The translations under genes were made by a program, and so were the position numbers. Shown one piece after another: positions 46,621 through 64,000 of a stretch of DNA of 64,000 nucleotides (position 1 is the first letter of the stretch; each line of letters begins with the position of its first letter). The stretch comes from Cynocephalus volans (lineage: Eukaryota > Chordata > Mammalia > Dermoptera > Cynocephalidae), in contig NC_084469.1 of assembly GCF_027409185.1 (NCBI RefSeq), positions 35,214,793 to 35,278,792 on the forward strand. Direction: 5' to 3'. The notes beneath the pieces are model-generated. The model was given only the letters and a program-made list of their open reading frames with translations. It had not been told where the DNA came from and did no database searches.

Positions 46621-46947
46621 ATAATTTCAAAATTTAAAAATGTTGCAAAAATAAAAATAATACAAAGAGCACTCACATGCCCTTTACTTAGATTCACCTA
46701 TTGTTAACATTTTATTTCATTTGTTTATCATTTGAAAAATGCAATATGCATGAAATATCATATATCATATGTAATATGTGTGATATATAATATATGTCAT
46801 ATTTTTCCTGAACTGCTTGAGGGTAAATTACATACACGATGCTTTACCACTAAATATTTCATAATGTATTTCCTGTGAATAGGAATAGTCTAATGTAACT
46901 ATAGTACAGTTATTAACTTCATAAATTTACACTAAGTTGTATATTTT

Positions 46948-47557
46948 TATTAATTTTTTAAAATGAAACATGATTGTACTATCTGTGGGGTACCACATTG
47001 AATACCAATACCTGTGTGCAATATGTGATAAGTAGTATATTCAACATTACACAATGTAATCATTTTTTTTGCCCTTTACCAATTTCTTGCTAAACCCCCT
47101 CCCGCCTCCCCCTTTCCCACCTCTGGTAACCTCAGTTCTGTTTCTCCTTTTGAAAGTTCAAAGTATTATTGTGACTGTTATAGCTTTCTTTCTTTTAAAA
47201 TTTTATTTGTTTATTTATTTATTTATTTTTAGCTCCCACTTATGAGTGAGGACATGTGGTATTTCTCTTTCTCTGCCTGGCTTACTTCACTTAACATAAT
47301 TTTCTCTAAGCTCATTTATGTTGCTGCGAATGGTAGAGTTTCATTCTTTTTTTATGGCAGAGTAGTATTCCATTGTGTATATATACCACATATTCCTTAC
47401 CCAGTCGTCTGTCGATAGACGTTTAGGTTGGTTCCAACTCTCAGCTATTGTAAATGGATCTGTGATAAACATGGGAGCATAGGTATCCCTTTGACATGAT
47501 GATTTCCATTCCTTTGGGTATATAACCAGCACTGGGATTGCTGGATCGATAAGTTTT
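46948..47557 (-). mobile_element. L1 3' end, antisense
   Basis: CTATCTGTGGGGTACCACAT, the pyrimidine-rich CCCCCTCCCGCCTCCCCC block, (ATTT)n, then antisense ORF2 C-terminus (minus frame 47595-47341, containing WNQPKRLSTDDWVRNMWYIY and TMEYYSAIKKE). Confidence 0.85.
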
Positions 47558-47725
47558 TTTTTTTTTTTTTTTAATTTTATTTTGTCGATATACATTGTGG
47601 CTGATTATTGCTCCCCATCACCAAAACCTCCCTCCCTTCTCCCTCCCCCCTCCCCCCCAACAATGTCCTTTCTGTTTGCTTGTCGTATCAACTTCAAATA
47701 ATTGTGGTTGTTATATCTTCTTCCC
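47558..47725 (-). mobile_element. Very short L1 3'-end insertion
   Basis: A T run, TTTTATTTTGTCGATATACA, and the 3' UTR as at 17990-18160, cut at TATATCTTCTTCCC. Exact 17-base target duplication CTGGATCGATAAGTTTT at 47541-47557 and 47726-47742. A nested insertion into the older L1. Confidence 0.93.
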
Positions 47726-47769
47726 CTGGATCGATAAGTTTTATTGAATGCCCCATGCATATTCCAGTA

Positions 47770-47842
47770 CAGTCACCAAGGTCAAAGGACTCAGATCTTG
47801 TACCAGCCAGCCACAAAAAAAAAAAAAAAAAAAAAAAGCCAA
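47770..47842 (+). mobile_element. 5'-truncated tRNA-Ile-like SINE
   Basis: CAGTCACCAAGGTCAAAGG, ATCTTGTACCAGCCAGCC and a long A tail. The 5' half is missing. Confidence 0.75.
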
Positions 47843-48527
47843 AACAAAAAAACCCAATATATTCCAATTTAGTCTGTTGCCACTTTTTTGTTCATCCTGA
47901 TGTTGATGTTCTTTATAGCATTTTTATAACCCATAAATCCTACAACCTTATAGCACTTTTAAAAAATCCTATAGTGCAGGATCCAAGCTAGGACCAGGTA
48001 TTGCATTTAATTGTCCCTTGTTTTTAGCTTTCTTTAATCTGGAATAAGTTCCTCAACTTTTATTGGCCTTCTACGACACTGACATTTTTGAAGAATACAG
48101 TTCCCCCCTTTTCCCTCATTTTGTGTTTATTTGATGTTTCTTTGTGATTGAAATAATGCTGGGATGCTTCAGAGATGTAGTATTGTGCAGTATTGTATAG
48201 ATGCAGTGTTGTGTCCTTCCCAGGGTATCATGTCTGGAGGTACATACCGTCTGTCTGCCTCTCGGTTCATTTTGATCACCTGGTCAAAGTATTGCCCTAT
48301 TTCCCTATTGTATAATTGCTGCTTTTTATCTCCTTTTACTCTCTCTCAACTCATAAGCACTCTGTAGAGAGATATTTTAAGACCATGCAAATATCACACT
48401 CCTCATCATAATTTCCCCCTGGCTTTAGAATCCACTGATGATTCTTACCTGATCCAATCTTTGCCATGATGATTGAACAAATGATTTATTTTAAAGTTTT
48501 TCAGTTTGTTTTTCACAGGTATGTCTT
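47843..48527. other. Old repeat-like and unassigned DNA
   Basis: CAATCTGG-type sequence, TGACATTTTTGAAGAATACA, ATTTTGTGTTTATTTGATG and ATGCAAATATCACACTCCTC resemble an old antisense L1-associated repeat. Family not assigned. Confidence 0.4.
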
Positions 48528-48624
48528 TTTTTTTTTTAATGTGGCTGGCCAGTACAGGGATCCATACCTGTGACCTTGGCGTTACAAGGTTGTGCTCTAA
48601 CCAGCTGAGCTAACCAGCCAGCCT
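48528..48624 (-). mobile_element. tRNA-Ile-like SINE, monomer
   Basis: A T run, GTGGCTGGCCAGTACAGGG, CCTGTGACCTTGGCGTTAC and GAGCTAACCAGCCAGCC. Target duplication GGTATGTCTTT at about 48518 and 48627. Confidence 0.92.
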
Positions 48625-48960
48625 GTGGTATGTCTTTAACCTGGAATTGATTTTGTGTATGGTGTGAGATAGGGATCTAAGTTTATTCCCCATATGGCTG
48701 AATAATCAGCTCCATTTCTCAAATAGCTCATTTTTTTCCCCACCGGTAAGAAGCGTCCACTTCTTCATACATCACATTTCCATTTTTGCTGTGTCTGTTC
48801 CAGTACTCTTTATTCTGTTCCATTGGTCTATTTGTTTATCCCTTCACCGATACCACAGGGTCTTAATTGCTATCGTTCTATAATAAATGTTGCTATCTGG
48901 TAGGGCAAGTCTCCCATCATATTCTTCTCTAAACTGTCAGCCATTCTTGCCATCCAGGCA
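48625..48960 (-). mobile_element. Old antisense L1 fragment
   Basis: GATTTTGTGTATGGTGTGAG, AGGGATCTAAGTTTATTCC, CTGTTCCATTGGTCTATTT and TTGCTATCTGGTAGGGCAAG are antisense L1 landmarks. Confidence 0.75.
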
Positions 48961-49560
48961 ATTATATTCATTGTCACAGGTAATTTTCACAACAACCTCA
49001 AAAGTTTAAGCAATTTCTCAAGATCACAAAGTCAGTAAGGAGGATGTTAAACCCATGTCTGTCCAAAGCCAAAGGTCTTTCCATCACTTCCCGGGGTTCT
49101 GCCTTCCCAAGACCACACGGATGGATTTCAAGGCTTGGAGAGGGGGAGGTCGGGGAATCAAACGTGAGCAGGTGAGAGAAGAGGCAGATTTCAGACTGGT
49201 GTGGGTTTGGCCTCTGCAGGACAGACTTTGCCAGCCAAAAGATGGAGTTTGAACTCGTCTGACAGAACCGGAAAGGGAAAATCGGAAGGAATGAGACCCA
49301 GAGAATCCCCATCCTGTGACTGATCCCCCAAAGGTGTCCGTGGGCACATCTTGTCACTTTCCCCGCTGAGCATGGCAGTGTGGCAGCAGCCGGAAAGGGG
49401 ACATGAGGCTGTTTTTGTGCTGCACGCTGTGGTGGTGGTATTGGAGGGTCGGGAAGCATGAAGGGAAAAGGATCTGGCTGGCTGGCTGCTTGGAAGCCAG
49501 GACAGATCTCACCTTACAGAGGCACGGGAGGGTCTCCCATCCTCCACTAGCCCGCCCCTC
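48961..49560. other. GUCY2D upstream flank
   Basis: No exon seen. The antisense frame at 49459-48998 has no recognisable product. GC content rises towards the promoter. Confidence 0.4.
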
Positions 49561-49610
49561 CCTGCCTGATTAAGGGACCCTAATCAGCTTGGGGAGATTA
49601 ACGTCTCCGG
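49561..49610 (+). promoter_or_regulatory. Homeodomain (CRX/OTX-type) site cluster
   Basis: CTGATTA (49566-49572) and TAATCAG (49581-49587) form an exact 7-bp inverted pair separated by AGGGACCC. A third GATTA follows at 49596-49600. TAATC/GATTA is the core bound by the photoreceptor factor CRX, and photoreceptor genes commonly carry such sites just upstream. Binding is inferred. The cluster lies about 135 bases before the exon 1 splice donor. Confidence 0.6.
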
Positions 49611-49734
49611 CCTGCTGTTCCCACACCCCCGCCCTGGGCCGGGCTGGAAGGGGAGACCTGTGGGAGGGCGTCAGAAGGGGGATCGGCCCTGAGACCCCTC
49701 ACCCGGGCCCTGGGCCCGAGCCCCGGACTTTCCG
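49611..49734 (+). other. GUCY2D: GUCY2D noncoding exon 1 (inferred)
   Basis: The donor CCG|GTGAGT at 49734/49735 follows a CpG-rich stretch, and the next acceptor (CACAG, ending 50043) lies 9 bases before the start codon. This matches the known arrangement of a noncoding first exon. The 5' limit is not visible; 49611 only marks the end of the site cluster. Confidence 0.55.
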
Positions 49735-50052
49735 GTGAGTGGCAAGGTCCCTCCCCACGAACTTGGGTACCAACTGGGGGCGTGGGCATGTCCCTACTGA
49801 CCCCCGACAGCTCTGACGAGGGGGGAGGGGCAGGCAAGGGGTCGGAGCGGGAAGTGGGGCGGTAGGTAGGGGGCTTCCAGGCCGAGCCCTTGGCCCCCAC
49901 CTAGTCGTCCAAGCCTGCGGATGGGGCGGTGGAAGTGGAGACTCCCCACGGGTTAACGGGGCTTCGACAAACAGGGTTGCGGGGAGAGCCCTAAGGGAGT
50001 TGGGGGGTCTCAGCCGCTCACACTGCCCGGTCTATGTGCACAGAAACTGGCG

Positions 50053-62250
<12,198 letters not shown>

Positions 62251-63827
62251 GGCCCGGCCCAGGACAGGTGCTGCCCCCCTGGCTCCCACACCCAGCTGTC
62301 GTCTCCCCTCAGACTGGGGCCACACATCTCTGGGGGATGCTTCCTAGGGGACAGACGCCTTTTCGCCAGCCTGAGGGCCTAAGCTCTGCCTGCAGAACGT
62401 CCCCCCAGGTCCAGGTGTTCCTGTCCCTCTCTGACTTAGTGAGCCCAGGCTGGATCCTAAACCCAGGGATTTTCTTTGGGAGGAAATTTGGTTTTCCTTT
62501 GGTAGGATTCTGGTTCAGTAGGTCTGGAGTGGTCCAGGAATCCAAGCCTAAGAACCTCTGTAATCGTGACCTGTGACTTCTCCCCTGACCCCACCCCTTC
62601 CCCAGAGCGTAAACCAGTGCCCCCCACCCCCAGCCTCACAGGCGGTGCACTGCACAAGAGACAGAACCTTAGGGGGCATCATTCACCAAAGGACAATGTG
62701 AAAGTTGCCCCTGGAGTTCCGTCAGAGTAGAAGCCCTGGCCACTGCACCCTCCTAAACAAAACGGATCCACGATCCACCCCTTCCTAGGAGAACCCCAAG
62801 ACACCTTCCTTTAACTTCCCTTTGAGACACTCCTCTTTCCCTCAGGATTATTCTGGAACGTCCTTTTCCTGAAAGTTGCTGCTATAGGTGACTGAAAGTC
62901 TGGCTAATGCCGGTGGCTTCTGTCCAGCCCCGCCTCAAAGGATTTCTGGGCCTTTACAAGAGCTGGTTGCAAACCAGCCATGTGACCTTGGGAAAGTCTC
63001 ATGCACTCTCAAGCTTGGGTTCCCCTCAATGGCGAAGTGAGGGGTGACCTAAGTGGTTTCTACAGTCGCTGTGGCCAGGAAAGCTGGGCTTTGGAAGGGC
63101 TGGCCTTGCGATATGTGACTCTGCAGCATGAAGATGTTGCAGAGGATGTTGGTGTGGGCGATTCTCCACTTTCCAGGGCCTTGCCGGGCCCCAAGAAGGA
63201 AGATCTGGGATTGGATGCCCCAGAGGAGGTGGAGGCCTTGTGTTCCACCAGAGCAGGGGTTGTCATGTGGCCTGAGGAAGCAAGGGATCTATTTAGCCTC
63301 CAGCCTTGTGCCTGTCTCTGTCCCCAACCTTCTCTTGTGGGCAAAACCAGGTCACCTGCCCAAGTGCAGAGAAAAGCTTGCTTCATGGCTTTGGGTAAAG
63401 TAAAGTATACTTAAAGTAAAGTATACTGCAGCAAACCTTGACTAACCAGAACATCCAAGGAATAGTAGTATTTTCTGTTTAACTGGGTGCTGCCTAGCAG
63501 GCAGTTGGATAGATAATCCTCTCTGCTTAGATCTTTGCAACAAGCGGTAAACACCCTGTCCTGGCAGGTCCCCAGGTGAAGTTTCCTTTGTGGAACTCAA
63601 TGTTCCGGAGCCTGGGTTTTGTCATGTTTGACTCTTGGTGTCTTTTGTTGTTGCTACAGACCCCGGAAGAAGTTAGCAGTAGCTGCAGCTACCCAGGCTG
63701 CCACCCCAGGTAGTGAGTGTCCAGTCCCTGGAGGTATGCAAGCAGAACTAGGAACACCATTGACCAGGAATATGACAATCAGAGGAAATCCTAGGCAGAA
63801 GGATGAACTAAATCCTCATTGTATAAA
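62251..63827. other. GUCY2D downstream flank
   Basis: No AATAAA was seen close after the stop, so the transcript end is not placed. A MIR-like trace (GCAAACCAGCCATGTGACCT) lies at 62960-63060. Small frames at 63001-63414 lack splice context. No lipoxygenase exon is visible, although ALOX15B is the next gene in human. Confidence 0.45.
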
Positions 63828-63925
63828 GTGTGGTTAGAGGATCAGCAGCGTCAACGTCACTTGGGAACTTACTAGAAATGCAGAATCTCAGGCTCTATAC
63901 TAGACCCACCAAATCAGAATCTGCA
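63828..63925 (-). mobile_element. MER5A-like fragment (hAT MITE)
   Basis: GTCACTTGGGAACTTACTAG, AAATGCAGAATCTCAGGC and CCCACCAAATCAGAATCTGC match the middle of MER5A. Strand label follows my recollection of the consensus and is arbitrary for an inverted-repeat element. Confidence 0.7.
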
Positions 63926-63937
63926 TCTCTCTCTCTC

Positions 63938-64000
63938 TTTATTTTTTGGCAGCTGGCCGGTTTGGGGATCTGAACCCTTGACCTTGGTGTTATAACACTG
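63938..64000 (-). mobile_element. tRNA-Ile-like SINE, cut by window end
   Basis: A T-rich tail after a (TC)n tract, GGCAGCTGGCCGGTTTGGGG, ATCTGAACCCTTGACCTTG and GTGTTATAACACTG. Its 5' end lies beyond the window. Confidence 0.9.

Noticed and set aside
63001..63414. Candidate first exon of the next gene (ALOX15B in human)
   Set aside because: The translation shows no lipoxygenase N-terminal features and there is no suitable promoter or donor context.

Overview
The window is nuclear DNA from a placental mammal. It holds two genes on the + strand, the 3' half of CNTROB (centrobin) and the complete coding region of GUCY2D (retinal guanylyl cyclase 1, retGC-1), which are also neighbours in this order on human 17p13.1. 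Most of the remaining DNA is interspersed repeats. The best clue to the species is a tRNA-Ile-like SINE present in about 18 copies, as monomers, 5' or 3' fragments and tandem dimers, on both strands. A SINE made only of tRNA-Ile-like units plus an A-rich tail is the CYN family described from flying lemurs (Dermoptera), and I see no Alu. I therefore infer a colugo (Galeopterus or Cynocephalus); this rests on recalled family knowledge and was not searched.

Layout. 1-8.65 kb is one large CNTROB intron. It contains a nearly intact antisense LINE-1 (its 3' end lies beyond the window start), a TG/CG microsatellite, an older antisense L1 and four SINEs. 8652-14188 carries the last ten coding exons of CNTROB (468 residues) and a short 3' UTR with an AATAAA. 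14.3-49.5 kb is intergenic: several generations of L1 fragments, a solo ERV1-type LTR (24082-24918), a decayed ERV-L provirus with a tRNA-Leu primer binding site (31682 to about 35500) interrupted by a Y3 RNA retropseudogene, a mariner-like inverted-repeat element, and many SINEs. About 49.56-62.25 kb is GUCY2D: a CpG-rich promoter region with TAATC/GATTA homeodomain cores, an inferred noncoding exon 1 and 18 coding exons encoding 1109 residues. 62.25-64 kb is downstream flank with MIR, MER5A and a SINE cut by the window end.

Function. The two genes are neighbours, not an operon. Centrobin is a daughter-centriole coiled-coil protein. retGC-1 is the photoreceptor membrane cyclase that remakes cGMP after light, under GCAP control. 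Every GUCY2D exon joins in frame with GT-AG splice sites, the catalytic motifs are present and the protein is within a few residues of the human length, so the gene looks functional. In CNTROB all ten visible exons join in frame (1407 nt including the stop).

I found no prokaryotic-type system, CRISPR array or new protein-coding system. The unusual points are in the mobile DNA (a snap-back hairpin at an L1 5' junction, SINE nested in SINE, tandem L1 promoter units, the Y3 retrocopy) and in two GUCY2D introns whose retention would keep the reading frame.
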